Shown piece by piece: positions 46,543 to 59,780 of a stretch of DNA of 64,000 bases (positions are counted from its first letter, which is position 1; each line of letters starts with the position of its first letter). Position numbers and translations under genes: made by a program. The notes under the pieces are model-generated. The model worked only from the letters and a program-made list of their open reading frames with translations, was not told the DNA's origin and made no database searches. Source of the DNA: Rachycentron canadum (Eukaryota; Chordata; Actinopteri; Carangiformes; Rachycentridae); the NCBI GenBank assembly GCA_038496675.1, contig CM076668.1, positions 4,655,907 through 4,719,906 on the forward strand. Direction: 5' to 3'.

Positions 46543-49407
46543 CTCTTCAGAGTTTGATTGATGGTGCTGAACGACTGTAAAGACGTCTGTGGATACAGAG
46601 TGACACTAAAGAATGTCTGGCCTCCAGTCAGAGAGAGACAAAGAGACAAGTGGAGCAGGGAGAGCAAAACAAGGAAGGGAGGGAGGGGAGCCTCCCTTCT
46701 CCTCACAAGCCCCGACAACAGCCACTCCCTGTCCTGAACATTCACTCCTCATACTACATTGCCCTATAAAACCCACTGCCACACGGGCTGTGATCAACAG
46801 GTCGTCCACCCAAAGTGTTTGACCCTTTGAACTGAATTTGTTCTACGCTGTAGGTCCTGTTTCACCTCCCTCTGATTTGTCATCTGTTAATTCAAAATTA
46901 AGTTGATCTTGGTGTAACAGCAGCTCCTTAGTTAAACCTCATACTGCAAGTAGAGACATGCAGCCAGAGCAGAGAGGGAAAGCTGCTGACACAAGAACAT
47001 ATAAGGGCTCATGTTTCTGTTTCTGTCTCCAGCTCTATTCTCAGAGAAGGTGAGGAACATGTCACCTGATGAGATCAGGATCCCCCCTGAGCCCCCTGGA
47101 CGCTGCTCCAACCAACTACAGGTCTGTTACATGGGTGTTGAACCAAATTACTGTCAAAGCTCTATTTTAATATTAACATAGTTAAGTCCACTGGTCAAAG
47201 GCTGTGTGGACGTCACATGGAAGCTCAGAGTGAGCTGCTCCACTGTCGCCATTTTGGCAGTGTCTGACTCCACCCCTAACTCTCAGCTAATCCAAAATTG
47301 ACAGTGGAGCAGGTTTAAAAACTAAGTGAACATGTGCTCCTGTTATCATCGTTAGCTCAGCTAGATATCTTGCTCAAAGGATAATTCATTTGCTGGATAA
47401 TTAGCTAGTTAACAAGCTAAGCTAACACACAGGTATGGTGAGCTAGTTATTGCTAACATATAAATAAATAGTGCAATTTCTCTCACCTTTAAAAACTCAA
47501 GGAGTTCCTCCTGTTCTGTTCGTCAGTTCACCAACAAGTCAAATTATCTATTAATATTTACATGAAAAATCCTCCAGAAGAACCAACACCACAAACACAG
47601 AGAGGTCACGTTCACTGACTCAATCTGCTGAGGAGACGCTGAGCACTCACCTGTCGCTCAGAGAGGCCACGCCCACAATTATATATAACGTTAATCCTTA
47701 ATAAAATGGAAACAGGTGAGTTATATAAAAATTCACCCCCACACAGTCATCGTGAAGGAGCAAATTAGCTGATGGGACAAAAACTGTTGTCTGTACCAGA
47801 CTGTGAACATGTTTATTTCTGCTGGAAAGTGACTCACTGCTGCACCCAGACTCTAGTGGTCATTAGAGGAACTGCAGGTTTTAGGTCCTCAGTGTTGGCT
47901 TCATGTTGATGTTCTGACTAGACTTATTTTTTTGGTCTGAATAAAAACTTTCCAGGTCCTAAATGAAATAGACTCCACTGTCTCTCAGTCTATCTGCTTG
48001 TGTCTCCGTTGTACCATCTTCACTTTCACATTCAGATTCTAAGGAGTAGAGTTTAGGGAGTGTGAAGTTTTTTGGCGTTGGGGCTGAATGCATCGTCCCT
48101 TTAGAGACGACTCGTTGTCATCATCTTGGTGTAAATTCAGTTCGAATCAGATGTTCTCCCCTCAGTGAATAGTTGAGGAACTTGACTCTGTCCCTCTGGG
48201 GTTAGACATGATTTCTGGTGGCTCCATAAATCCTGAGACTCTCCCTGTAATTACAGTGTGATCCTCTGTCAGTCAGAGTGTCAGCCGCTCTGCTCTCTCT
48301 GCTGAGGATCATCTGCTGTGTTAACTGCATTGAGGTTTGCTGTGTGAGGAGACAGGGCAGGTCGGGACACACAGCTGACTTAGTAAGTGAAAAACTCAGC
48401 AGTATTCCCGCTAGGCTGACACTCCCCCACCTCCTGATTCACCTTCACCAGAGCTGCCTGGATATCCCTGCCCCCAGGCTGTGGGGGAGCAGCAGCACAC
48501 AGAGCAGCCTGATTGGAAGAGATGATGTTTGTGCAGTTAATTGAAATGACTTTTTTTTAACCAGAGCTGGAATGTGCTCATTTTTGACCAGTTTCCAAGA
48601 CCTGACCCAGAACATCCCACTGGCTGCCAGTTCATGGAGCTCAGGTCGAGACAGGTTGAGACGACTGCTCAGGAAAAACAATGGCATCAGGCATTTTAAC
48701 ACCAAAGCTGGTAGATTCACCCCTTTATCACAAGCTTTATTTATATTGTCATGTATGTGGTCACTGAGCGCAATCAGCTGGTCCACGGTGAGATACACAG
48801 GATCCCTTTTGGAGAGAAACACTGAGTGTCAACAGAAGTTTTGAGGAGGAGATGAAGATGTTACTGTGAACAGGACCAATGTTCCCTCCCTCCATCATTT
48901 ATCACTGTCCTGCTTCCATCTGCCAGGTCCTTGTGGCTTTGTTGAGCCTAGTTGTCAAATATTTAGGCATAGGCATCAGAACCTTAAATTACAGCAGCTG
49001 CTTTCACACAGCAGAGTTGATCATGCGTGTGTGTGTGTCAGGTTCAGCTGATGAGTGTGTCACTGTCCTGCTGTCGGTTCACGTCCTTCACTGGTTTGTG
49101 TCGTGACAGGAGAAGATCCACAAGCTGTATGAGAGGAAGCTCCATGGAGACTTTGACACAAACAGCCACATCCAGAAGAAGAAGGAATTCAGAAACCCAA
49201 GGTACGCTGCAAACATACACCACACTCCACTGAGAGCTGCTCACACAGGAGCTCATCATGTCCTCCTCCTCTTCCTGTTCCTCTTCCTCCAGTATCTATG
49301 AGAAGCTCATTCAGTTCTGTGGAATAGATGAACTGGGAACTAACTACCCTAAAGACATGTTTGATCCTCACGGCTGGTCAGAGGACTCGTATTATGAAGC
49401 GCTGGGT

Positions 49408-49456
<49 letters not shown>

Positions 49457-49457
49457 N

Positions 49458-49516
<59 letters not shown>

Positions 49517-51809
49517 ATCACAACTCATCACTCACTACATGTTTTTTCTGCCAGCTAAAGCTCAGAAAGTGGAGATGGACAAACTGGAGAAGGCCAAGAA
49601 GGAGCGCACCAAGGTGAGGTGACTCCACCAGCTGCTCTGCCTCCACCAGTGCAGATGAGCCTGTTGTCAGTATTGTGCGATAGTGCTGTTATGATATCAA
49701 AATGACTGACGTCTTCACCTATAGTCTGTGTCCAGGCTGAATCTGATCTATGACAAACATGGAAAATCTAAATATAGTCTATAGTAGTTTACACTCTACA
49801 GTTTATGTAGACAATGACAATTTAGAGACATTCACTCTCAAAAATAAATCTGAACATTCAGGTAAATTCTCTGTAAGCGGACAGATCTCACAGTAACTGC
49901 AACACAGCTGGTGTGAACTCGTTGTTTCTTGTTTTTCTGCATCAGATCAGCAACAGAAGTCAACACACACATATCCAGTGTGTCAGCAGCGTTATAACAG
50001 AGCTCCTGTCTCCTAGTAACCTGGACAACACATCACTTTGGTTCTCAAAAACTTTTAAGGCTCCTGGTTTTAACATTAGTACCTTTCCCTGTTGAACTGA
50101 GCTGAAACACAATATTAACATTTAACAGTATAATCCTCAGGCTCCCTGTCTGTGTTGCTTGCTGCAATATTATTTGTGTTACCATTGCAATGAATCTTGG
50201 AATATGTTGGACCATAGGTAAGCACAGGTAAACCTACTAAGAAGGGCTAACAACAGCTGCAACCTCACATGGAGCCGTCACATCCCTGGTCATTGCTCCT
50301 GTCAGTGTTGGAGCGTCAGTGTGAGACTCTTTGGTCGGCGTTTTTAAAACTTCTCTGAGGCTGCAGTTCACACTCAGAGGAAGGTGTAGCCACTAGTTCA
50401 ATAGGTGTGTTTACAGTGTCTGTGCTTAGAGGGACAGCACAGCAGGAACAAGAGGTGAAAGGTCACCTGGGAGCAGTGATGGATGTTTACACCACTGATC
50501 AGAGCTGGAGCCGACATATACCTGACACTACTGTAGTCGTGTGACCTGGGTGTGACTGCTGGCCTTTAACACCGAAGACAAAAAGCCAGATGTTGGTGGG
50601 TCTCAGTGGGTTTTTTTGACCAGTGGAAAGAGTCCGTAAAGACCTGCTCAAGCTCAGAACAGTGACACATGCTGTGATCAGCAGCAGCTGCACCTCAGTC
50701 AGAAACTGGACTTGAATGAGCAGGTTCCCTCAGGTTCATTCACTCAATTTATGAGCTGTTTGATCGTAAAATTCTGCTTCATCAGGACTTTGAAGGTCTA
50801 GAAACTTCACATCCTGTTTCAGATGTTGTTAGACTCGACAGGAGCTAGAGTCGGTGCTGAGCAGGATGATTGTGATGAAACCAGATAAAGAGAACAATTG
50901 TTTCTCTGTTACAGCCCCAGGATTCATCAGTGGTCTAATTCTATCTGTGTTTCACAGATTGAGTTTGTAACGGGGACTAAGAAGGGCACCAACCCCTCCA
51001 GCACGGCAGCCTCCACCACCAGCAACACCACCACCACCACAGCCACAGGTAAACACACACATCCATCCAACAGTCTGAACCTGAACATTGAGGGAACTGA
51101 GCTTAAATCCCTTCAATACTTCCTCTATAACATCTGTGACTAAATTGGGGGAAAAAAAATGTAATTATTCTCGTGAATAACGTGAAAAACGTTGACTTCC
51201 TGTGGTTTGATGAGGGTTTGGAAACATCACACTCTGGTCCAGAGGATATTCGGCTGAGCAGAATTGGACTTTATACCACAGAAAAACGGACGCAGAGATT
51301 CACAAACTTGTGGAACTTGATGTAGAAAGTGGACTGAATCAGACCCTGCTGTTCTCTGACTGGTGCCAAATATCACTGTGGTGTTACAAGGCTCAGTGTG
51401 TTTGTCCCTGAGCTCTGACTAATGTGTCGGCCATTTTAAATGTAGTGTCCATGTTCCCTGGGCATCGTCCTCCTCTGCCCTGTGTTACTGCACCTGAGTG
51501 TGTGTGTCACACCTAAAAACATGGCTTCAGGTCAGAAACTGGACCGTAGCTTTAATGAAACTCAGTCTGTCCTCAGATCCCAGAACCAGCTGCTGGTTTA
51601 GATCCTGATCTGTCTTCCTCTCACCAGCAGAGGCCCAGAAGAGGAAAAGCAAGTGGGACTCTGCAATCCCTGTGACCCTGGCCCAGCCCACCCTCATCAC
51701 CACCACGGCAACCCTGCCCGCCGTCGTTTCTGTAACAACCACGGCCAGCGGCACCAAAACCACAGTCATCTCTGCTGTGGGCACCATCCTGAAGAAGGCG
51801 AAGCAGTGA
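38833..51809 (+). CDS. sap30bp: SAP30-binding protein (HCNGP family)
   Basis: A nuclear protein that binds SAP30 of the Sin3-HDAC corepressor and has been linked to RNA splicing. Exons: 38833-38926, 39430-39539, 41019-41063, 43891-43930, 47033-47121, 49110-49201, 49293-49405, 49555-49613, 50958-51048, 51628-51809. All are GT-AG and in frame: 915 bases, 304 residues (human about 308). Residues 1-90 are acidic (GDDSEPDSEPEPEE, SYGDDD, EMEDSDEGRDADD). The HCNGP domain spans about 97-214 with VRNMSPDEIRIPPEPPGRCS, KKKEFRNPSIYEKLIQFCG, LGTNYPKDMFDPHGWSEDSY and KLEKAKKERTK. A Ser/Thr-rich stretch (about 224-243) precedes RKSKWDSAIPV and a Thr/Val-rich end closing in KKAKQ. Intron 7 is mostly (GT)n. 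The last acceptor is CAGCAG, so one residue (Ala) may be optional. AATAAA lies at 52236-52241. Confidence 0.96.
39889..39930. repeat. (ATTC)n simple repeat in sap30bp intron 2
   Basis: ATTC units repeated about six times and then grading into ATTT units. Confidence 0.85.
41064..43890 (+). other. sap30bp intron 3
   Basis: About 2.8 kb between exon 3 and exon 4 with no further exon recognised. Contains short CTC repeats (for example 42990-43010 and 43168-43186) and no supported gene. Confidence 0.6.
43931..47032 (+). other. sap30bp intron 4
   Basis: About 3.1 kb. A (CA)n tract starts within ten bases of the donor (about 43936-43976), and a long (AC)n tract lies at 46474-46539. No gene is supported on either strand. 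Confidence 0.6.
46474..46539. repeat. (AC)n microsatellite in sap30bp intron 4
   Basis: About 66 bases of uninterrupted AC. Confidence 0.95.
47161..47930. mobile_element. Teleost dispersed repeat in sap30bp intron 5
   Basis: Contains CACTGTCGCCATTTTGGCAG, GCTAATCCAAAATTGACAG, ACTCTAGTGGTCATTAGAGG and CAGGTTTTAGGTCCTCAGTG then TTGGCTTCATG. The last block parallels the 3' half of the repeat at 19800-20125. Ends are not defined and no ORF is supported. Confidence 0.5.
49410..49513. repeat. (GT)n microsatellite filling sap30bp intron 7
   Basis: About 104 bases of GT starting right after the donor GTAAGT and covering most of the 149-base intron. One N at 49457 suggests an unresolved length. Confidence 0.97.
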
Positions 51810-54154
51810 ACGAGCAGTGGACGAAGCAAGTGATCCTGTCTGGGACTGACATTAAGACCTGTGTTCTCCTCCGCTCATTATATATGTAAAGAGATGCAGA
51901 GCGAGGACCAATGACCTGATGACGCTCTAAAGGCTTCTGCTCCACCTGGACCACGGCTCAGACCTACCTGCCCTCTGAGACTGTGTCTGCAGTAACAGAC
52001 ACAGTTTGGTCTGAGAGAGCAGGGCTAATCAAAGTGTCTGTTATTCATCTCTCTGTGTCCTTAGTTTGATATGAACGTGACCTCAGCTGAGTAACAATAA
52101 GACAGACTTTATTTTTATAGTATTTTCATGCCTCCTTTAGCAGTTTAATGTTGTAGCTCAACATGTTTCTTTTTTCTTCACATTCAGATTCTCTTCAGAT
52201 TTTTTACACTTGTACATATGTGTTGATGATGGGTAAATAAATGGATCAGATGTTGCCTTTTCAGATGGATGAATGTGCTTTTTTTTTGTGACCTTTGACC
52301 TCATGGATGTCTCACTCTACATCAGAATTAGGTTGATACCTCTTCATGTCGTCTCTCTGGAGAGTGCATGTGTTCCAGGTGGATTTTGACCTCACCTTCG
52401 ACCTCTGTCCAGCAGAGCTTCAAGAGGTGGAGACAGCAGGTTGAAGGTGACAGTGTGGACAAATGAAGAGCCCTCCATCTGTTTACAGCTCTACACTGCA
52501 GAGGTTTGTTACACACTGCAGTCTTTGAGAGTCCTGCTGATGTTGGTGTCATATAATAGAAGCTGAAGTCAGTCAGACTTAGTTTCTCACCTGCTGGAGC
52601 TGTTTTCCAGTTGCTGTGGCTTAAACAGGAAGTTTGACTAAAAGCTGAAATGAATAATTAGATTTTCCAAACAAAGCTTCATTAATGTTTTTGCGTGTTT
52701 CCGTGGAGAATAAAAAGTGATGAAATCAAGAGTGAGGTTTGGTTGAGCTGCTGGTTCCTACAGAGTCTTCAGGACAGATTGTGGATCTGAGTCATTCAGG
52801 TGAATCACACCTTCATTAGGCCCTGAGCCTCCACGATAACGAAAAAACATTCACTTCCTGTTAGATCACATGTTTCTGCAGAGACTAGATGAATTCAAAT
52901 CCAGAACAAACACCACAAACTCCTGACACGTTCTGCTCACACGCTGGTTCCACTCTTGGTTCCAGTTCAGTTCAACTCTCTTCCCAATCCACTTTGGTTC
53001 CACTTTGTTTCCAATCTGGTTCCACTCTGCATAAACAAGACTCAAGCAGCTTGACTGACTGGGGATGGTGAACATGTCAACCACATTGTTTAGCCTGTGG
53101 TTCCTTCATCATACTGGACTGATTATCAAACATGAATCATAACGGGCACACAACAGAAGATTCACTACCAGACTATTGAGTTCTCACAGTAGAAATTAGT
53201 ATCATTGTGAAATCTCATTCATCCGGTCTGAGTCTATTTCACCACTGTGAGTCAGTAAGGCTTCACTGTGATCAGATCTATGTCTCTGCATGTGTGTTAG
53301 TGTGTGAGCGTGCACTGTTCAGGTGCCCACGAGCCACACCTGATGAACAGCCTGTACTAAACAGGTCACAACTTTCCCCCATCGAACGCTTCATCCTCCA
53401 TCTGACGCACATTTTACTTTCAGCCGTTTACATGAGAACATGGAGACACTGACTCCTACAGGAACTGCTGTATAACTCTGCTAACTGGTGAACTTATTAA
53501 AGCTTTTATATTGACATGTCATTGGCCCCCTTATTAAAACTGACTAGTTTAATCTAAACTGTGTTTCTGTTGTTTTCATACTTCACATTCAGGACTGTCT
53601 GACTGCTCACACTGATGTGTGTCTGTGCAGACGCCTTTATAAGCAGTGAATGAAACCACTGATCCAAAAAACTCAGTTTTTGTCATGTAAATTGGACAGA
53701 GTTGGACACAGTTGGAGCTGAGAGCGAGTGCAGCTGTCTCTGCTGATGAGTTCACTGCCACAGCTTCTGATATCAGTAAGAAAAGTCTTTATTAATTGTT
53801 TGTTCAGGACATGGAGATTACCTAGTCTGCTCCAGCTGTAGTGCTTCTTCGTGTCTGTTTGTGTTGGTGGTCAATGAGCAAATGAATTAGAATTTCTTAG
53901 ATACGTTTTCTCTTTAGTGTAAACAGTACTAAAAGGATTGTCCGTGCCACAGTAATGAGTTCAATTGAGTAAGTTATCTGAAGATTACAGGCACAGATGA
54001 AGGAACATTGTAGATGCTTCATGTTTGTTTAGGATTTTAAATTACAGAATTATTTTTATTCTCATTTTCTCATTAAGAGCAGACATAGAAATGTGCAGCC
54101 TCCCATACAGACCAGTTGTGTACCAACAGGACAAGCTAGGTCACCAGTGTTTGA

Positions 54155-54560
54155 CCAGTTAAAGGTGCTATATGTAAGTTTTTCTATCACTACATAGCTG
54201 GTGTTAGTATTCTGTACTTACCAGTCTTAAAGAAATGTTGTGAGTTCAGCACCAAACATCAACATTTTCCCTCAGAGGTGAAATAAAAAAAAAAAAAACT
54301 CACTTGTTTTGCCTCTATTTCTATCACTTCTCTACTGAAGTTAGCATGCTAGCCTGCTACCTCTTGTCCATTGGCTCCTTTAGCTCAGCATGAGAGGATG
54401 AAGACGTAATAGTGGCTCATGTCTTGTAAACACAATAATAAACAATTATTTATATATATAGTTAAAATGGCTTTCTATCCCATAAAGCATCTTATGGGTT
54501 TGCATTCATCATATAATTTACTTCCCTCTTGTGGCAGCAGTGGTGTATTGTTTTGCTTGA
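54155..54560. mobile_element. Teleost dispersed repeat, GTGCTATATGTAAG type
   Basis: Begins TTAAAGGTGCTATATGTAAG and TTTTTCTATCACTACATAGC, has GTTAGCATGCTAGCCTGC in the middle and ACTTCCCTCTTGTGGCAGC near the end. This matches a dispersed fish repeat as I recall it. No coding frame and no defined target duplication. Confidence 0.55.
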
Positions 54561-57500
54561 CTCGTAGCTGCTACATCCAGTGGGGCACATGATCCCGATC
54601 ATGATTTTGTTTACTTAGTTCAATGTGGGAATCTGTCACCTCTACTGCACATTTCTCTGTGACATTCAATGCTGTCGTATATTGTAGCCTATTCTTCAGC
54701 TGGTTGTTGTCTTTGGACCCGTTCGATGATCTTTGAAATGCATATGACTCCTAATCAGACTTTTATGGTGGTGATGCGTCATATATTTAGCACACTTTAG
54801 CCTACAACTGCCATTTGTTGTATCTATAGTCTATAGTTTTATAATTTTATCCATAGTTTTTAAGTGTGACTGTTTCCTGTTGACAAACTAAAAGCTTGTC
54901 AAACTGAGGAGAGCAGCTTATTTGAAGTTTGATCATTGAAGATCATCCTGGATTTGTGTGCTAGGCTAACTGTCCTTGACTCAGCCTCAACCGCTGTGAT
55001 ACGACAGAATTGCACAAAGACGTGTGTCTTTGCAGATTACATTGATTCATCACCTCTGTGTAAGATCTGCAGTAAGTTTGAGAAGTTTGAGACAAAATCT
55101 TGTTACAGACGGAGATAAGCTCCTTTCAGGAATAGATCAGTGTGCAGAGCCGCTGTTTGTGGTACCAATCCTCAAGACTCAGTTTCCCTCATCTCCTCTG
55201 AGCTTCAGCTAGAGTCCAGATGAAGAGCCAGGGAGGGTTAACAACACTGAGGCAGGAAAACACAGGATTATACACTGTCACTCTGTCACTGTCGGTTAAT
55301 GGTAAATATGTTGAATATTACCATATATTTCAGTTTAATGCACATATATGTCAAGTGTCAGTTCAAAGTACTAATCGTGATACTTGTTCAACAACAGGAA
55401 GGAGAAAGGTGGGAATGTCCCGGCAGAGGGAGGAAAGACAGGGCAGCAAAAAAACATCAGACAAGACTGGACCTGGATCTAAGAGATTCACCATGGCCAC
55501 TAACATGAAAAGGTCTGGTTCATATTTTTCTCTTTAGTGTCATAAACAGCTGAGCAGGAGGGTGGTGGGTTTGTACATTACCTGCTCGTTTCAGTCCCCA
55601 CCCAGTTAGTGAAAGCTCTAGTCGAGCATGGAAAGTGCCTTAGTTCTTGCACTCTGATAAACCATGGACAAATGAGAAGAATTACAGTATGTGGGCCACA
55701 CCCTCCAGCTCCTCCACCAACACATGAAAGCTGTTTAGACTGGCACCAGTGCTGAAGAGTCAGCCAAGAAAGCCAGAGAGAGGGGGGGGAGAGGTGTTTC
55801 TGCACCAGAGAAGTCGTCCATTGTGTCAAACCAGATGTGGTTGAGTGTGTGTTCCTGTGCAGGTCAACCCAATGTGGTCTGCACAGTGGAGAGGATCTGC
55901 TGTGTCTTGTATCCGAGATGTGATTCACAAGTTCAGGACAGGTCCTTATCTGGGTCTGAGAGTCCAGTTGTAAGGGTGCAGTGATTTAGAGTAACCTTCA
56001 GCCATGTGTGGTCTACAGGAGCCAAGAGGAGTAAACAGCACTGCACTGATGGTTGTCCTGTCTGATACTCCCACTGCGTCCTAAGTATTTTTGTATCTCT
56101 TAATCAAATTCTAGTGAAATAAGATCTGGCAAATAAGAATGCAACACAAAGACATTTATCAAACAACAATACAGATAAAGACGATCATAATAAAGGTCAG
56201 CGTTAGAAACAACGTTAAACAAAATGAAATATTTACATAAGACACACTGATGTCAGCACTGGGAATCATTTTTATTGTATATAACTGATTTGTTGTCAAA
56301 ACCCCCTTCATTGATTTTGCTGTAAAATCAAATCTATGAAATTGCTTTTACTCTGCTATAAATCAGTTTGTCAGCTGCAGCTAACAGAGAGAAACCACAG
56401 AGGATTCATGATCACTGTTGACTCATCCTCCAGATAACTAAACTCTCAAACAAACAAGAAGAAATAAAGCTTCTTCTCCCTCCATCAGTGGCACTTTACT
56501 TTCTTAGTTTACACTTTAGCTAACTAATGTAAACTAGTTTCAATCAGAGCCTTAATTTAAAGAATAGTATTGTGCTCTTCAGTTTAGCTAACTAAGGTCA
56601 GCTAGTCGGCGAGCTGATCCTGCTCTTCTGTTTCCTGTTATCTTGTCATTTCAACAGCAAGATAAAATGTCATTTGCTGTTATTTTATCAGTGGTAGAGA
56701 TATGTTTTGACCTCAATGTGGAGTTTATTGTTTCATGTTAATGATCTTTTGTGTGTCTGTGGTGTTTAGTCTTTCACCTTTTTCATATTAATAGTCACTC
56801 CCTTTATTTTCACTCATGAATTCAGGGGTTTTACAGTTTTGTTAAAACTGCTGAAGGCTCAGTAATTGTATTAAAAGTGAGTGACTTGAGGGTTTTCATT
56901 TTATGTTGCAGTATAATTCACTGCATTTATTTTATGGCTTTAGTTACTTTTAAGATGAAGGTTTTACACAATGGATAATAGAACAAACAACATATTAAAC
57001 CAGTGGTTTCCAAGAATCCTTACCTTCCTCCTCTGAGAGAAAATCATCATCGACAGACTGCAGAAATCTCATTAAACAAGCCAAACGCTGAAAAGACTGC
57101 AACACTTCATTTCACCCCCTCATCCAAATGGTTATTGTATAATTCTCAGGCAGGAGGTCATCGGGGTCATCTTGGAGGGAAATGACAAGTGAGCTGTTTC
57201 GTTGTCAGGGACTTGTTGGGCTCTTAAGTTGTGGGCTGGTCTCCACAGTCTGGGCCACTCTGGCTTTGTGTTCTCCTTTGTAAAAGACTCTAGGAAAACA
57301 ATTAAACACAACAAGAGCACACTGGGATTGAGTGTCAGGGACACTGTGCCACGCTGGTCCCTCTGCTCAGGAATGTGCATTTCCATTCTGGTACTTTACA
57401 TCTCTGCCGAGTGAAGAGAGACACTTTCCATTAACAGAAAAGATATGTGGCAATCATAATGTTCCTGTCAAATATTTGACAAGTAGAAAATGTGCCCTTA

Positions 57501-57779
57501 AGTATGAGCACATGGTTGTGTAAACACACAGTCACAAAGCTGTTTCCCATAGCCTCAGGCAGTGTTCTGCTCTGTGCCACTCCCAAGAGTTGGGGAGGAG
57601 GCTGTGGAGGGAGGGGCCTGGCTCCCCCGGCTCAAGCCCACACAGGTGAGCTCCTGTTGGTGAGGAATGTAGCAGGGAGGGGGCCTGACGCACAGAGGTG
57701 TGGAGCACTTAACACACAGGGTGGGGAGGAGATAGAGGTACAGGAAGGGAGTTAACCCACAGTCACAGCTACTCACCTG

Positions 57780-58203
57780 GAGAGGGGAGGGAAAGTGTTT
57801 CTGTGTTGGTGTGCGCAGAAGCCGACGGAGAGGGATCAAGCCACAGCACACAGTCATATTCACTCAGTTGCTCTGAGTCTCACAGTCGTTCACATCTCTC
57901 TCCTGCACACACTGAAACACTCGCGCACACACAGACACACACAGAGACTCAGACACACTCTCAGTGGAATTCAAGGGTGAATAAGTCAGTGTTGGACCAG
58001 ACTGAGCTGAAGGAGCAAAGACGGAAGAAAAAAGTGGACGCTTTGTTCTGTGGGAACTTTTTTTTTTTTAACTTGGACAAGAGGACACTCTTCTTGTCAG
58101 TGCAGGTGGACTCACAGTTTTCTCAAACTTTAACAAAGGAAAAAAAGGAATTAGCTTTTTTTTTTTTTTCTTTTTGATTGTTGGACTTTGGGACTTGGAC
58201 TGG
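57780..58203 (+). other. Possible noncoding leader exon of itgb4
   Basis: A stretch with homopolymer T and A runs and no conserved frame, ending TTGGACTGG at donor GTGAGAG (58204 on). The next suitable acceptor on this strand is the one at 59773, seven bases before the itgb4 ATG. Another donor-like GGTGAATAAG lies at 57975. The 5' boundary is arbitrary. Confidence 0.3.
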
Positions 58204-59780
58204 GTGAGAGTGCAGTGACAGGTTTGTTTGCTCAATCTTCTGTCCAGTCATAAAACTCCTCACAGCTTCATTGTTCTTACAGAACTGATTACTCTGCTGG
58301 TCTGTGTTTGTTTGACTCCTCAACAAGGTGAACAGCTGTAAAGTGTGTGTTATGCAATTTTATGTCTCACCTTTTTAGAAGACTGAGGTCCGGGCAGATA
58401 TGTTTTTTTCTGCTTCACTGCCAACATCACAGGTGAAAGAACCTGAATCAGTCCAAACCACAGGGGGTATGAGCAGTTAACTGGTTCAGACATGACATTA
58501 AAGCAACTCACTCATCAGTAGTTTGCATTATTTGTTTTTTTAAGGTGGAATGGAGAGATCCAGTAAGTTCAGAGGCTGGTTGGTTTGGTGTCAAATGCAG
58601 GACCCTGGCATGACCCCCAGACCTAAAGACCACCACCCACCATTGATAATGTCAGGACGGGGTCAGACCCACGCCCAGTGGTGGTATGTTCACCTGGCAG
58701 GCATAGGAAACACATCGTCTCTGATTTGTGCCACGTTCAGATCAAAGAAAGTGACTCAGATCTACAGTCTGTCTTTTGGAGGCTGTAATTTGTCTCCCAG
58801 TTTACTGTCAGTGTCATAAACGCCCACATGCCTTTGACTTTGAGAAGGAGCAACATACAAAGAGCTTCTTCTCTGCTCAGCTCTGTGGCTCGAAGAGACG
58901 TTTGGAGAAGAGGAGCTGGTCTCTTGTGTTTTCTCTGACCCATCCTGCTCAGTGACTTATGGACTCACACACACCTGCAGTCAGTTCAAGCTCACAGTGA
59001 AGTGCTAAGGTGCCTTTCCCATGTGTTTTTAACTTGCATGGCTCCTTCTCTCGCCTCCAGGAGAAATTCCTTCTTGCAGTTGTAAATCTTCAGAACACAA
59101 ATCAGTGTTTTCTGTGCCCTGTGGCACTGATCTGCCCCCAGAGACGATTACTCAGACATTTCATGCCACATAGTGCCCTTTGTTCACCCCCACCTCCTGC
59201 CTTTGGTGGAGACTTTGTTTTTGTCGGGTTGTTCTCCATCCAAGATTCCAGCAGCAGATTAAAGTGGTTTTATTGTGACGAGTCTAAACAGCACGTTGCC
59301 AGAATATTTCCAGGTCCCACCCTGTGCCGGTCTCTTCCTGTCTTGTCGTTCCTCAATCACCTTGTATCAGGTCTCAACTGGTCCACAGGATCATATGAGA
59401 GAACTCAGGCATGAGTAGAGCAGAGATCTTTTTGTGTTATCATCATTTAAAGAGCCCGGACACTCAAATTACAGTTGAATCAGATGGTTTTTAAGGTGCC
59501 TCCACCACAGTTCAACCATGTACAGTGTCTGTTTTCACCATCAGAGGTCCTGATACTGTTGGAGGGACTCGTTCTTTTGTGTGTGTTGTTCTGTTTCTGT
59601 ATGTATCATGTGAGTCGGAGAAGGCTGCCGCTCTGACTGAGACCACACTCAGGTCAGGGAGTGTCTGGGCCTGTTCACTCTCTCTGTGCAGGTGGTTCAG
59701 GTTACACCTCAGTCTGCAGAGGTACAACTCTCTGTCCTACATGTACACATGTGAATGTGTTGTTGTGTTGCAGGAAGGAG

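Larger units (their letters stand above)
51810..59780. other. sap30bp 3' UTR and intergenic region to itgb4
   Basis: The sap30bp 3' UTR runs to about 52260 (AATAAA 52236-52241). A dispersed repeat lies at 54155-54560. The stretch 52300-57700 otherwise has only short unsupported frames. 57780-58203 may be an itgb4 leader exon, and 58204-59773 would then be its first intron. Confidence 0.55.

Noticed and set aside
48445..48822. 125-residue minus ORF starting MFLSKRDPVYLTVDQL
   Set aside because: Non-repetitive, but no domain recognised and it lies inside sap30bp intron 5; possibly transposon-derived, not supported as a gene.
55220..55537. 105-residue plus ORF between sap30bp and itgb4
   Set aside because: Its composition follows the local AT/AG-rich DNA, with no splice context and no recognisable homology.
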